NCBI RefSeq assembly: GCF_003938605.1
Contig: NZ_RHWX01000013.1
Coordinates: forward strand, 1 to 64,000
DNA from: Brevundimonas sp. 357
Lineage (GTDB): Bacteria > Pseudomonadota > Alphaproteobacteria > Caulobacterales > Caulobacteraceae
Reading direction: 5' to 3'
Length of the DNA stretch: 64,000 nt
The position numbers and the translations under genes were made by a program. Shown one piece after another: positions 25,543-34,676 of the stretch. Under the pieces are notes generated by a model. It did no database searches. It was not told where the DNA came from and was given only the letters and a program-made list of their open reading frames with translations. Position 1 is the first letter of the stretch, and each line of letters begins with the position of its first letter.

Positions 25543-26436
25543 TCAGATCCGTCCCTGCGTCTCGGCCCAACGGATCAACGACCTGCGCGGCCAGCACAAC
25601 AGCCAGGAGCAGGCGCTGTACTCGCCCGACTCGATCATGGCGCGGCGGGTGGGCGAGGAGGCGGAGGCGCGCTCGTCGTGGATCTCGCCGCCGCCCTGAT
25701 GGATCATGAAGGCGCCGTTCTTCATCGGCGTGGCGCGCAGGTAGGTCAGGCGCGGGCTGATGGTCTCCAGCGGAGGATCGAAGAACCAGCTGGAGCCGAT
25801 GACGCCCGCCAGTTCCGGCCGCGTCTTCAACAGGGCGGCGGCGGCGGCCCAGTTGCGCTCCCAGCCCGCTTCGTTGAAATCCGACAGGTCGCGCGCTTCG
25901 GTGTGGGTCTCAAGCCACGGACGCCAGCCGCCCGCCTGGACCCAGGCGATCAGGGGGCCGGGGCCGCGCCCGCCCAGCATGTGTCGCACCACCAGCCCCG
26001 GCCCGACGGGCGAGGACAGGTCCAGCATCTGAGTGTTGCTGCCCGGCACGCTGAGCGCCAGGGACACCCGCACGTCCTTGGCCCAGAAGTCGGGGTCATA
26101 CGAATCCGCCCCGCTGTCCAGATAGGCGGCCAGCCGGTCCACATAGGTCGGATAGCCCGCCAGCACGACTTGCGGCAGGCGCTCGGTGGCGATGCGGCCG
26201 GGCAGCTCCAGCGCCCAGGCGGCGATCAGGCCGCGCCTCTGGTCGTCGTTGGCGTCCTCGCCCAGCAGGCCGTCGACGGTGCGGGCGGCCAGTTCGAAGT
26301 CCCAGTGCGGGGCGACCTCGGCGGCGGCGCGGGCGGCGGCGTCCTTGATCTCGTTCACGCGGGCGCGGTCGGCGGGCGACAGGCGCGACAGGGCGCGTTC
26401 AAAGGCGGCGGTCTGTTCGGGCGAGAGCTGGGTCAT
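25543..26436 (-). CDS. Conserved-looking protein of unknown function
   Basis: Protein of 297 residues from ATG 26436. No domain that I recognise. It is acidic and helical at the start (MTQLSPEQTAAFERALSRLS), with segments such as DPDFWAKDVRVSLALSVPG, LGGRGPGPLIAWVQAGGWRP and GVIGSSWFFDPPLETISPRL. It lacks a signal peptide or membrane segment. GVIGSSWFFDP followed by ISPRLTYLR is reminiscent of small-molecule transferases, but this is only an impression. It is last in the etf-QO, TPR, ispE transcription unit, 35 bases after ispE. Confidence 0.6.
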   Translation of the reverse strand: MTQLSPEQTAAFERALSRLSPADRARVNEIKDAAARAAAEVAPHWDFELAARTVDGLLGEDANDDQRRGLIAAWALELPGRIATERLPQVVLAGYPTYVDRLAAYLDSGADSYDPDFWAKDVRVSLALSVPGSNTQMLDLSSPVGPGLVVRHMLGGRGPGPLIAWVQAGGWRPWLETHTEARDLSDFNEAGWERNWAAAAALLKTRPELAGVIGSSWFFDPPLETISPRLTYLRATPMKNGAFMIHQGGGEIHDERASASSPTRRAMIESGEYSACSWLLCWPRRSLIRWAETQGRI

Positions 26437-26471
26437 GGCGGCCAGCTTGGCCGCAGGGGCTGTAAATCCGG

Positions 26472-27371
26472 TTAAATAACCGCACGCGGTTCGATATCCG
26501 GCGCGCCCAGCACCACCGGCCGCGACCACCAGCCCGGCCGATCCAGGGCGAAGGCCGCCTCGATCGCCGCCGCCCGGTCGTCAAACAGGCCGAAGACCGT
26601 CGCGCCCGACCCCGACATCCGCGTCAGTCGACAGCCCGGCGCGGCGCGCATGGCGGCCAGCGCCGCTTCGATGCCCGGCGTGACGGCCAGGGCGGGCGCT
26701 TCCAGGTCGTTCCGCTGGGCCGACAGCCAGTCGATGACGGAGGCGACGGACCAGTCGATGGGCCACGACGGCCGGTCCGCATCCCCGGCGGGCGCGGCGT
26801 CATAGGCGCGATAGACCGCCCCCGTCGGCGACGGCAGGCCGGGGTTGAGCAGCACCCCATGCAGGATCGGCAGGCGCGGCTCGTCTTCCAGCGCCTCGCC
26901 GACGCCCGAAGCCCAGGCCGGGCGCGCCCGCAGGCACATGGGGCCGTCCGCCCCGGCGGCCAGGGCCAGACGCTCCAGCGCGCCTCCCGTCAGATCGAGG
27001 CCCAGCAGGCGCGCCGTCAGCCGCAGCGCCGCACCTGCGTCCGCCGAACCTCCGCCCAGACCAGCGGCGATGGGCAGGCGCTTGTCCAGAGTCACGGCCA
27101 CGGGCGGTTCGCCGATCCCGACCGCCTCGCCCAGGGCGCGCAGGGCCTTGAGGATCAGATTGTCGCCCTCCCCGTCCAGACCGGCGGCGAACGGCCCCTC
27201 GACCCTCAGCGACAGGGCCTCGGCGCGACGCACCGTCACCCGGTCGCCGACATCGGCGAAGACGGCCAGGCTGACCAGCGGATGATAGCCGTCGGCCCGC
27301 ACCGGCCCGACATGCAGCAACAGATTGATCTTGGCCGGCGCCAGGCCGCTCAGAACATCGGAAACAGACAT
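26472..27371 (-). CDS. ispE: 4-diphosphocytidyl-2-C-methyl-D-erythritol kinase
   Basis: Cytoplasmic GHMP kinase of 299 residues in the MEP pathway of isoprenoid synthesis; it phosphorylates the 2-hydroxyl of CDP-methylerythritol. The N-terminal signature APAKINLLLHVGPVRADGYH and the ATP-binding glycine motif LPIAAGLGGGSADAGAALR are unmistakable; RMSGSGATVFGLF near the end is the third GHMP motif. It begins 7 bases after the TPR-protein stop, so the two are co-transcribed. Confidence 0.95.
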   Translation of the reverse strand: MSVSDVLSGLAPAKINLLLHVGPVRADGYHPLVSLAVFADVGDRVTVRRAEALSLRVEGPFAAGLDGEGDNLILKALRALGEAVGIGEPPVAVTLDKRLPIAAGLGGGSADAGAALRLTARLLGLDLTGGALERLALAAGADGPMCLRARPAWASGVGEALEDEPRLPILHGVLLNPGLPSPTGAVYRAYDAAPAGDADRPSWPIDWSVASVIDWLSAQRNDLEAPALAVTPGIEAALAAMRAAPGCRLTRMSGSGATVFGLFDDRAAAIEAAFALDRPGWWSRPVVLGAPDIEPRAVI

Positions 27372-27378
27372 GGCGGCG

Positions 27379-29253
27379 TCAGTCGTCCGAACCCAGGCCG
27401 TGATCCCCGGTCGGATTCTGATTCAACCGGTCGCGCAGCTTGGCCTCGACCTCGCCGCGGCGCTTGTCGTCGACCTTCAGCGTCAGCACGCGGTTCCACT
27501 GGAAGCCCGCCTCGCGCTGACGGCCCACGGCCCAATAGGCGTCGCCCAGATGGTCGTTGATCTCGGCGTTGGCGGGCTCCTTGTCGACCGCGCCCTCCAG
27601 ATTGACCACCGCCGCCTCATACTGCCCCTGGCGGAACTGAGCCCAGCCGAGCGAGTCCTGAATGTTGCCGTCCTTGGGATCCGCGGCGTGAGCCCGGGCG
27701 ATCATGGCGGCGCCTTCCGCGACGCGCGTCCCGGTATCGACCCACAGATAGCCGAGGTAGTTCAGCAGGGTCGGATTGTCGGGCTGCATCTGCAGGGCGG
27801 CCCACAGCTCGGCCTCGGCCTGCGCGTCCTGATCCAGGGCCTCATAGGCGGCGCCGCGCAGGAAGTGGGTTTCATAGCCCTGATCCGCCGTATTCAGCAG
27901 CGGACCGTTCAAGAGCTCCAAAGCCTCCTCCCGCCGCTCCATCTGCAGCAGCTGGCTGGCCAGCATATACGCCACCGTGGCTTCGTCAGGTCGCACCGAA
28001 GCCGCCCGGCGGAGTTCGACCAAGACTTCGTCGTCAAGGCCGGTCTTGGACAGGCTGATCGCCATCTGCACGCGCGCGGCGGCGTAGATCGCAGGCGAGG
28101 CCTCGCTGACGTGAGCCAGGGCGGCGCGGCCGGCGGGCTCGATCCCGCCCTGGATCAAGGTCTGGCCGATGAGCAACTGGGTATTGTCGCTGGGAGCCAG
28201 ATTCTGAGCCAGGCGCAGATAGACGGCGCCGAATTCATAGGCGCGCTGGGCGATCATCTGATCCGCAGCGGTGCGCAGGGCCTGAGCCGCCCCCTCGCGG
28301 AAGTTCAGCAAGGCCGGCGGACGCGCCTTGGACAGCACCCGTTCGCGCCCTTCCATGACACGGCGGTCGGCGGTACGAGCCGCGACGGCCGCGTCATACT
28401 GGACCAAGGCGTCGTCGCGACGGCCTCGCCGCTCCAGGAACTCGCCATAGGACTGGCGGAACAAAGCGCCGGCCAGGGCGTGGCTGGTCAGGTCGCGCCA
28501 CTCGGCGTCGGCTTCATCATAACGACGACGCTGCTCCAGTAGGCGGGCCCGGTTACCGCGCGCCACCAAGGCGCTGACAGGATCGAATTCGGCCGGCGGC
28601 ATGGCAAGCGCGCGGTCCCAGTCCCCAGCGGCGGCGGCGATCCAGGCCTGAACATAGAAACCAGCGCGGTCATGCGGCTCGCCCACCGGGGCGACCTTCA
28701 ACTCAGCATTGGCGCGGCGGGCGCCCCCGCCGGCATAGGTCTGTACCGCCTGCACCAGACGCCCCGCCTGGACGATGACCGGCGACACCTCGGGATCCGT
28801 GGGGGCGATGCGGCCCGCCTCGTCCAGATCGCCGGCCAGAAGCGCGGCGGTAAAAGCCTGTTCGCGCACGCGCGGCTGTTCCGGCGTCAGGGCGTAGACA
28901 CGGCTGAGATAGTCGGCGCCGACTGCGCTCTCGCCGCTGGTCAGGGCGTTGCGGCCCGCCAGATAGAGGCCGAAGGCGCTGTTCTTCTCGGCGTCCAGAG
29001 GGATCGGCGCCCATTCGGCGGGAATGGGCGTGACCTTGGGTTCCTCGGGCGTTTCCGGCTCGTCGGCGATGATGATGTGCGGAACGGGGTCGCCGTTCGG
29101 CTCAGCATCCTGTGCTTCAGCCTCCTGCGCTTCTTCGGCCGAGGTTTCCGGCGCGGGCGCGGGAGCCTCCTGCGCCAGGGACGGCGCGGCCAGCGACAGC
29201 GCAAGGGCGGAAGCCGCCAGGAACAGGGCAGGACGAGAAGAGACGAAACGCAT
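27379..29253 (-). CDS. Exported tetratricopeptide-repeat protein
   Basis: Protein of 624 residues from ATG 29253, with a signal peptide (LAASALALSLAAPSLAQ). An acidic, Glu/Pro-rich linker (about 30-65) is followed by a long array of helical pairs typical of TPR. Clear repeats include SLGWAQFRQGQYEAAVVNLE and NDHLGDAYWAVGRQREAGFQ near the C-terminus. It probably acts as a periplasmic or envelope scaffold. The arrangement next to ispE is common in related alphaproteobacteria, but the link in function is unclear. The reading frame continues upstream into the etf-QO gene and is not used there. Confidence 0.8.
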   Translation of the reverse strand: MRFVSSRPALFLAASALALSLAAPSLAQEAPAPAPETSAEEAQEAEAQDAEPNGDPVPHIIIADEPETPEEPKVTPIPAEWAPIPLDAEKNSAFGLYLAGRNALTSGESAVGADYLSRVYALTPEQPRVREQAFTAALLAGDLDEAGRIAPTDPEVSPVIVQAGRLVQAVQTYAGGGARRANAELKVAPVGEPHDRAGFYVQAWIAAAAGDWDRALAMPPAEFDPVSALVARGNRARLLEQRRRYDEADAEWRDLTSHALAGALFRQSYGEFLERRGRRDDALVQYDAAVAARTADRRVMEGRERVLSKARPPALLNFREGAAQALRTAADQMIAQRAYEFGAVYLRLAQNLAPSDNTQLLIGQTLIQGGIEPAGRAALAHVSEASPAIYAAARVQMAISLSKTGLDDEVLVELRRAASVRPDEATVAYMLASQLLQMERREEALELLNGPLLNTADQGYETHFLRGAAYEALDQDAQAEAELWAALQMQPDNPTLLNYLGYLWVDTGTRVAEGAAMIARAHAADPKDGNIQDSLGWAQFRQGQYEAAVVNLEGAVDKEPANAEINDHLGDAYWAVGRQREAGFQWNRVLTLKVDDKRRGEVEAKLRDRLNQNPTGDHGLGSDD

Positions 29254-29306
29254 GGCCGGACCCTTCACGCTTTCCCCTGCGCCCGCAAGAGTCTGAAAGC
29301 GCAAAT

Positions 29307-29327
29307 CCCTCTCCCGCCGGGAGAGGG
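29307..29327. repeat. Small hairpin between etf-QO and the TPR gene
   Basis: CCCTCTCCC-GCC-GGGAGAGGG, a 9-base-pair palindrome in the 82 bases between the two genes. No T run follows on the minus strand. It probably does not block transcription fully. Confidence 0.5.
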
Positions 29328-29335
29328 TTGTCGGC

Positions 29336-31096
29336 TTACATGTTCGGATAGTTCGGGCCGCCGCCGCCTTCGGGCGTGGTCCAGACGATGTTCTGCGACG
29401 GATCCTTGATGTCGCAGGTTTTGCAGTGAACGCAGTTCTGGGCGTTGATGACGAAACGCGGATCGGCGCGGTTCGCCTCGTCCGCATAGACGACTTCGTA
29501 CACCCCCGCCGGGCAATACAGCCGCGCGGGCTCGCCGTACTTCGGCAGGTTGACGTTGATCGGCACGGACGGGTCCAGCAGCTTCAGGTGCGCGGGCTGG
29601 TCCTCGGCGTGGTTGGTGTTGGAGATGAAGACGCTCGACAGCTTGTCGAACGACAGCTTCCCGTCCGGCTTGGGATAGGCGATCGGCTTGTGCTGCGAGG
29701 CGGGCTCGGTCGAGGCCGCGTCGGTCTTGCCGTGACGCAGGGTGCCGAAGAAGGAGAAGCCGCCCGTCAGGTGGTTGACCCACAGGTCGAACATGCCGAC
29801 CGCCCCGCCCATCATCGTGCCCAGCTTGGACAGCAGCGGCTTGGCGTTGCGGACGACCTTTAGCTCCTTATAGACCCACGAGCGCAGATAGGCGGCCTGA
29901 TAGGCGCTCAGCACGTCGCCCTCGCGGCCCTCTATGACGGCGTCATAGGCGGCGTCGGCGGCCAGCATGCCGGTCTTCATCGCGTTGTGGCTGCCCTTGA
30001 TGCGCGGCACGTTCACGAAGCCCGCCGAACAGCCGATCAGGGCGCCGCCGGGGAAGGCCAGTTTCGGCACCGACTGGAAGCCGCCCTCGGTGATGGCGCG
30101 CGCGCCGTAGGAGACGCGAGTGCCGCCCTCCAGATGCTCGGCGATGGCCGGGTGGTGCTTGAACTGCTGGAACTCGTCGAACGGCGACAGGAAGGGGTTC
30201 TTGTAGTTCAGGTGGACGACGAAGCCGACGGACACATAGCGATCGCCGAAGTGATACAGGAACGAGCCGCCGCCCGTCTTGTCGTCCAGCGGCCAGCCGG
30301 TGGTGTGCTGGACCAGGCCGGGCTGGTGCTTCTCGGCCGGGATCTGCCACAGCTCCTTCAGGCCGATGCCGAACTTCTGCGGGTCGGCGGCGTCGCACAG
30401 GTTGTGGCGGGCCATGATGGTCTTGGCCAACGAGCCGCGCACGCCCTCGGCGATGAAGACGTATTTGCCGTGCAGTTCGAGGCCCGGCTGGAACTCACCG
30501 GTCGGTTTGCCCTCGCGGTCGATGCCGAAGACGCCGGCGACGACGCCCTTCACCCGGCCCGTCTCTTCCTCCCAAACCACATGGCTGGCGGCCATGCCGG
30601 GATAGACCTCGACGCCCAGGGCTTCCGCCTGTTCGGCCAGCCAGCGCGCGACATTGCCCAGCGAGGCGATGTAGCAGCCGTCATTGTGCATGAAGGGCGG
30701 CATCGCGAACATCGGCAGGGAGGCCTGCCCCTGCGGACCCAGGACCAGGAACTTGTCCTTGGTCACCGGCGTCTCCAGCGGGGCGCCGCGTTCCTTCCAG
30801 TCGGGGAACAGCTCGTTCAGCGCCTTGGGGTCGATGACCGCGCCCGACAGGACGTGGCCGCCGATCTCGGCCGATTTCTCGAGCACGGCGACGGAAATCT
30901 CCTTCCCGTCCTTCTCGGCCCGCTGTTTCAGGCGGATGGCGGCGGACAGGCCGGCGGGGCCGCCGCCGACGATGACGACGTCATACTCCATGACCTCGCG
31001 CTCGACGCCCGCCAGGGCCTCGAGCGGCGGCAGGTTGTCGATGACGGCTTCCTGCCATGCGTTCCTGGCGCCGCCTTCGATCATTTCCTCGGCCAT
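29336..31096 (-). CDS. Electron-transfer flavoprotein-ubiquinone oxidoreductase
   Basis: Protein of 586 residues if started at ATG 31096 (AGGGG just upstream); an upstream TTG at 31162 would add 22 residues. It carries electrons from reduced ETF to ubiquinone at the inner membrane. The FAD-binding motif VIVGGGPAGLSAAIRL lies near residues 41-56. The membrane-associated UQ region contains the GCSAGFVNVPRIKGSHNAMK segment. The C-terminal 4Fe-4S ligands are in CPAGVYE and NCVHCKTCDIKDP. It heads the unit TPR-ispE-unknown and is divergent from the uracil-DNA glycosylase gene. Confidence 0.95.
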   Translation of the reverse strand: MAEEMIEGGARNAWQEAVIDNLPPLEALAGVEREVMEYDVVIVGGGPAGLSAAIRLKQRAEKDGKEISVAVLEKSAEIGGHVLSGAVIDPKALNELFPDWKERGAPLETPVTKDKFLVLGPQGQASLPMFAMPPFMHNDGCYIASLGNVARWLAEQAEALGVEVYPGMAASHVVWEEETGRVKGVVAGVFGIDREGKPTGEFQPGLELHGKYVFIAEGVRGSLAKTIMARHNLCDAADPQKFGIGLKELWQIPAEKHQPGLVQHTTGWPLDDKTGGGSFLYHFGDRYVSVGFVVHLNYKNPFLSPFDEFQQFKHHPAIAEHLEGGTRVSYGARAITEGGFQSVPKLAFPGGALIGCSAGFVNVPRIKGSHNAMKTGMLAADAAYDAVIEGREGDVLSAYQAAYLRSWVYKELKVVRNAKPLLSKLGTMMGGAVGMFDLWVNHLTGGFSFFGTLRHGKTDAASTEPASQHKPIAYPKPDGKLSFDKLSSVFISNTNHAEDQPAHLKLLDPSVPINVNLPKYGEPARLYCPAGVYEVVYADEANRADPRFVINAQNCVHCKTCDIKDPSQNIVWTTPEGGGGPNYPNM

Positions 31097-31182
31097 GTCC
31101 CCTGAATCCTCGTTGTCGTCGTGGTTATCCGCCTTATCGGGAGGTGACGCGGGGGCGGTCAAGGCCTATTGCCTATAGTCAG

Positions 31183-31992
31183 ATGAACGCCCCTTCCCTC
31201 GACATGGCTGCCGCAGAGGCCCTGTTCGCCTTCTGGCGCGACGCAGGCGTGGACGCCTGTTTCGAGGCGGAGCCGGTCGACCGCACCGTCTTCGTCGCCC
31301 CCGTCGCGGCCAAGGGTCCGGCCACGATCACCTCCTTGCGCGCTCCCGGCGCCGCGCCCGCGCCCGGCGAAGCGGCGGCCGAGGCCCGTCGCCTGGCGGC
31401 GACGGCCGCCACGCTGGACGAACTGGCCGAGGCCGTCGCCGCCTTCGAGGGCTGCCCCCTGCGCGCCATGGGCGCCCGCCAGTCCGTCTTCGCGCGCGGC
31501 AATCCGCAAGGATCGCTGATGATCGTCGGCGAAGGCCCCGGCGCCGAGGAAGACGCGCGCGGCCAGCCCTTCGTCGGCCAGGCGGGCCAGCTGCTGGACC
31601 GCATCCTGACGGCGGCGGGCCTGCTGGACGACGCCTTCATCACCAACACCGTCTTCTGGAAGACGCCCGGCAACCGCACCCCGACGCCGCAGGAACAGGC
31701 GGTCTGCGCCCCCTTCCTTGAGCGCGCTGCGGCCCTGCTGAAGCCCAAGGCGGTGCTGCTGGTCGGGGCGGCGGCGGCCAAGGCCGTGCTGAAGACCGAC
31801 GACGGCATCATGCGCACGCGCGGCCAGTGGCGCGAATGGCGATTGTCCGAAGGCGGAATCGCCGCCCCCGTCATGGCCACCCTCCACCCCGCCTTCCTGT
31901 TGCGTCAGCCGCAGGCCAAGGGTTTGGTTTGGAAGGATATTCTAGATTTGTCCGCTCGCCTGCGCGGCGAAGTGGTTGAGCCGGACGCCTGA
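31183..31992 (+). CDS. Family-4-type uracil-DNA glycosylase, with two Fe-S cysteines apparently replaced
   Basis: Protein of 269 residues from ATG 31183. The active-site block IVGEGPGAEEDARGQPFVG (about 114-132) and later VMATLHPAFLLR match family 4 uracil-DNA glycosylases, which remove uracil from DNA. Classic members bind 4Fe-4S through four Cys. Here only C91 (in GCPL) and C175 (in AVCAPF) remain; the other two positions are F88 and W159 by my alignment. A cluster-free variant is therefore likely. The first 85 residues form an Ala-rich N-terminal extension common in alphaproteobacterial homologues. Confidence 0.85.
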   Translation: MNAPSLDMAAAEALFAFWRDAGVDACFEAEPVDRTVFVAPVAAKGPATITSLRAPGAAPAPGEAAAEARRLAATAATLDELAEAVAAFEGCPLRAMGARQSVFARGNPQGSLMIVGEGPGAEEDARGQPFVGQAGQLLDRILTAAGLLDDAFITNTVFWKTPGNRTPTPQEQAVCAPFLERAAALLKPKAVLLVGAAAAKAVLKTDDGIMRTRGQWREWRLSEGGIAAPVMATLHPAFLLRQPQAKGLVWKDILDLSARLRGEVVEPDA

Positions 31993-32087
31993 TTCAGGCA
32001 TCCTGAACTCTTGGAGACCAGTCCGCAGAGCGTCGTAGAATCCCGAATCGAGACGGGACCGACGCCGACGAAGGGGGCCGCCGCGTC

Positions 32088-33803
32088 ATGTATTCTTTCC
32101 GCCGGACGCGTCGTGCGTCTCTGTTCGCCTTCACGCTTTGCGCTCTTGCTGCGACCGCAGCCCAGGCTGAAGATGTCGATACCTCCCGACCCTATGTCGC
32201 CGCTGGCGCAGACTCTGGCGCGGACGCCTCGCCTTCGCCCACGGCGCTGAGCAGCGAGGATCGTCTCAGCTACACCACCGCCTTCGACGCCCTGCGTCGC
32301 GGCGACCTGGAGCTGGCCCGCGCCTCGGCGCGTCAGGCCAAGGATCGCGTCCTGCTGGGCCAGGTCGAGTTCGAGCGCCTGTTCCACCCCAGCCACGTCG
32401 CCACCTATGACGAGCTGGCGGCCTGGCTCGAGACCTATTCCGACCTGCCGATGGCCGAGCGGGTCTATACCCTGGCGATGCGGCGCCTGCCCGACGGCGC
32501 GGCCGAGCCCAAGCGCCCCGGCGGCCTGCTGACCCGCACCTGGGCCAGCCTGACCAGCTCTGGCTCAGGCTCTGGCGACGGCGGCGTCAACGACCCGGCC
32601 AAGGCCGCGCGCGTGGCCCTGAACAACGACGACCTGGCCGGCGCCTACACGATGGGCCAGCAGATCGGCGACTGGTGGACGGCGGGCCTGGCCGCCTGGC
32701 GCATGGAACAGCACGCCGACGCCTTCCGCGCCTTCGAGCACGTCGCCCAGGATCCGACCGAGGATCCGTGGGTGCGCTCGGGCGGCGCCTTCTGGGCGGC
32801 GCGGGCGGCGGGCCAGTCGGGCCGCCAGGATCGCGTGACCGAATACCTGCGCCAGGCCGCGCGCTGGCCGGCCACCTTCTACGGCCAGATCGCCCTGCGC
32901 CAACTGGGCGAGGAGCCGGTGATCGAGAACCAGGGGCCGCGCCCCTATGAGGCGACGCTGCAACGCGCCTCATTCACCCCCGAGCCGATCGGCGTGGATA
33001 CGCGCGCGCTCAACGCCTTCATCCGCTCCGACGAGGACGCCCGCCGCACCGTGGCCCTGTATGAGGTCGGCCGCCGCAACGACGCCGAGCAGGCCGCCCG
33101 CAACGGCCTGCGCGCCGCCAGCGGCGACAGCGCCGCGCGCCAGATGTGGGTCGGTCTGTATCGCCTGGTCGCGCCCGGCCGCGCGGCCCAGTCCGAGGCC
33201 AGCCGCATCGACGCCGTCCGCTATCCGATGCCGGACCTGCAGCCGATGGGCGGCTTCACCATCGAGAGGGCGCTCGTCTACGCCATCGCGCGCAAGGAGA
33301 CGGACTTCAACGCCAACGCCCGTTCCGGCGCCGGCGCCTATGGCCTGATGCAGGTGATGCCGACCACGGCCGCCCACATGACCGGCGACCAGGGCTATGT
33401 CCGCACGCCCCAGCGCCTGCTGGACCCGGCGGTGAACATGAAGCTGGGTCAGGATTATGTGAACCGCCTGTTCCAGATCGAGTCCTTCCAGGGCGACCTG
33501 CTGAAGGCGGTGGCCTCGTACAACGCCGGACCGGGTCCGATGCTGGCGGCGATCCGCAAACTGGGCGCCGACGCCGATCCCCTGCTGCTGATCGAGACCA
33601 TCGACGTGCCTCAGGCGCGCGAATACGTCGAGAAGGTCGTCGCGGCCTACTGGATCTATCAGCGCATGATGGGCGGGCCGGTGAAGACGCTGGACGCCGT
33701 GGCCTCGGGCGCGCGCGCCGTGCCGATCCGCCTGGATTACGTCGCGCCGCCCCCTGCGCCCCTGCAGGTGGCCGAGGCCGTGCTGGGCGGCGGCTCGCGC
33801 TGA
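32088..33803 (+). CDS. slt: Soluble lytic murein transglycosylase (Slt family)
   Basis: Periplasmic protein of 571 residues with signal peptide (cleavage near AAQA-ED). A long alpha-helical superhelix (about 50-370) precedes the C-terminal SLT catalytic domain: ALVYAIARKETDFNANARSG with the catalytic Glu404, GAYGLMQVMPTTA, and KAVASYNAGPGPM. It cuts the glycan strands of peptidoglycan to make 1,6-anhydromuramic ends. The gene appears monocistronic; a tiny membrane-protein gene converges on it. Confidence 0.93.
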   Translation: MYSFRRTRRASLFAFTLCALAATAAQAEDVDTSRPYVAAGADSGADASPSPTALSSEDRLSYTTAFDALRRGDLELARASARQAKDRVLLGQVEFERLFHPSHVATYDELAAWLETYSDLPMAERVYTLAMRRLPDGAAEPKRPGGLLTRTWASLTSSGSGSGDGGVNDPAKAARVALNNDDLAGAYTMGQQIGDWWTAGLAAWRMEQHADAFRAFEHVAQDPTEDPWVRSGGAFWAARAAGQSGRQDRVTEYLRQAARWPATFYGQIALRQLGEEPVIENQGPRPYEATLQRASFTPEPIGVDTRALNAFIRSDEDARRTVALYEVGRRNDAEQAARNGLRAASGDSAARQMWVGLYRLVAPGRAAQSEASRIDAVRYPMPDLQPMGGFTIERALVYAIARKETDFNANARSGAGAYGLMQVMPTTAAHMTGDQGYVRTPQRLLDPAVNMKLGQDYVNRLFQIESFQGDLLKAVASYNAGPGPMLAAIRKLGADADPLLLIETIDVPQAREYVEKVVAAYWIYQRMMGGPVKTLDAVASGARAVPIRLDYVAPPPAPLQVAEAVLGGGSR

Positions 33804-33813
33804 GGCGCGGGCT

Positions 33814-33924
33814 TCAGATCATCAGGGACGCCAGTGAAGCCCAGACCAGGGCCAGAACGACCGCCGCCAGGACATAGGCGCGCGCCGTGCGCGCCCAGTC
33901 GGTGTTCCTGCTGATCGTACGCAT
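33814..33924 (-). CDS. 36-residue single-pass membrane protein
   Basis: A short gene running from ATG 33924 to TGA 33814-33816. The product is MRTISRNTDWARTARAYVLA followed by AVVLALVWASLASLMI. It has a positively charged N-terminus and one clear membrane helix (about residues 17-36). GGAGGGG stands about 8 bases before the start, a good ribosome-binding site. It lies in the gap between the slt and GST genes. Function unknown; small proteins of this form often modulate larger membrane complexes. Confidence 0.55.
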   Translation of the reverse strand: MRTISRNTDWARTARAYVLAAVVLALVWASLASLMI

Positions 33925-33992
33925 GGCTCCGCCCCTCCGAGAACAAGCTGGACTATAAGTCCGCTCTCTTAAACCCGCGTTCTCAGGATCGG

Positions 33993-34649
33993 TTAATCAA
34001 CGTTAGATGACAGCGCCGCCGCCTCCCACTCGCGGAAGTGCGGCTGGGTCAGAAGGGCGGCGACATAGGCGGCGGCTGTCCCGTCGTCGCCGTGGGCCGA
34101 CAGGTCGATCTGGAAATGGCGCACCCGCGCCGCCACGGGCGTGAAGAAGGCGTCGGCGATCGACCAGTCGCCGAACAGCCACGGCCCGCCCGCGCCGAAG
34201 CGTTCGCGTATCTGCGTCCACAGCACGACCAGACGCGCCAGGTCGCGGTCCAGCCCCGGATCGGACGGCGCCGGGCTGCGCGCATCCCCCGCCATCGCAT
34301 GATCCGGCCCCATGCCGCACAGGTCGCGCAGGGCGTGGAAGCCGGAGTGCATCTCGGCCGTCGCCGAACGGGCCAGGGCGCGCGCGATCGGATCGACCGG
34401 CCACAGATGCGCCTCGGGATAGCGTTCGGCCGCCCATTCGCTGATGGACAGGGTGTCCCAGATCGTCTCGCCCTCGACCTTCAGCAGCGGCACGAAACCC
34501 GAGGGCGACAGGCGCCGCAGTTCAGCCTTTTCAGCCTCGGAGCGATACCAGACCTCGCGCGTGTCGAAGACGGCGCCTGCGCGCCTCAACACCAGCCACG
34601 GCCGCAGGGACCAGGTGGAGAAGAGGCGCGGTCCGACGATCAGTTCCAT
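33993..34649 (-). CDS. Glutathione S-transferase family protein
   Basis: Protein of 218 residues. The N-terminal thioredoxin-like domain (residues about 1-80) has the GST pattern ELIVGPRLFSTWSLRPWLVL with a likely catalytic Ser in FSTWSLRP, the cis-Pro segment GFVPLLKV and the glutathione-contact segment TIWDTLSISEW. The C-terminal helical domain (about 90-210) contains the conserved GDWSIADAFFTPV. It probably detoxifies electrophiles or has a maleylacetoacetate-isomerase-like role. It lies 27 bases before the end of the next minus-strand gene's coding region. Confidence 0.88.
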   Translation of the reverse strand: MELIVGPRLFSTWSLRPWLVLRRAGAVFDTREVWYRSEAEKAELRRLSPSGFVPLLKVEGETIWDTLSISEWAAERYPEAHLWPVDPIARALARSATAEMHSGFHALRDLCGMGPDHAMAGDARSPAPSDPGLDRDLARLVVLWTQIRERFGAGGPWLFGDWSIADAFFTPVAARVRHFQIDLSAHGDDGTAAAYVAALLTQPHFREWEAAALSSNVD

Positions 34650-34676
34650 GGCGAAGCTCCGAGGCTGTCGCCGTGA

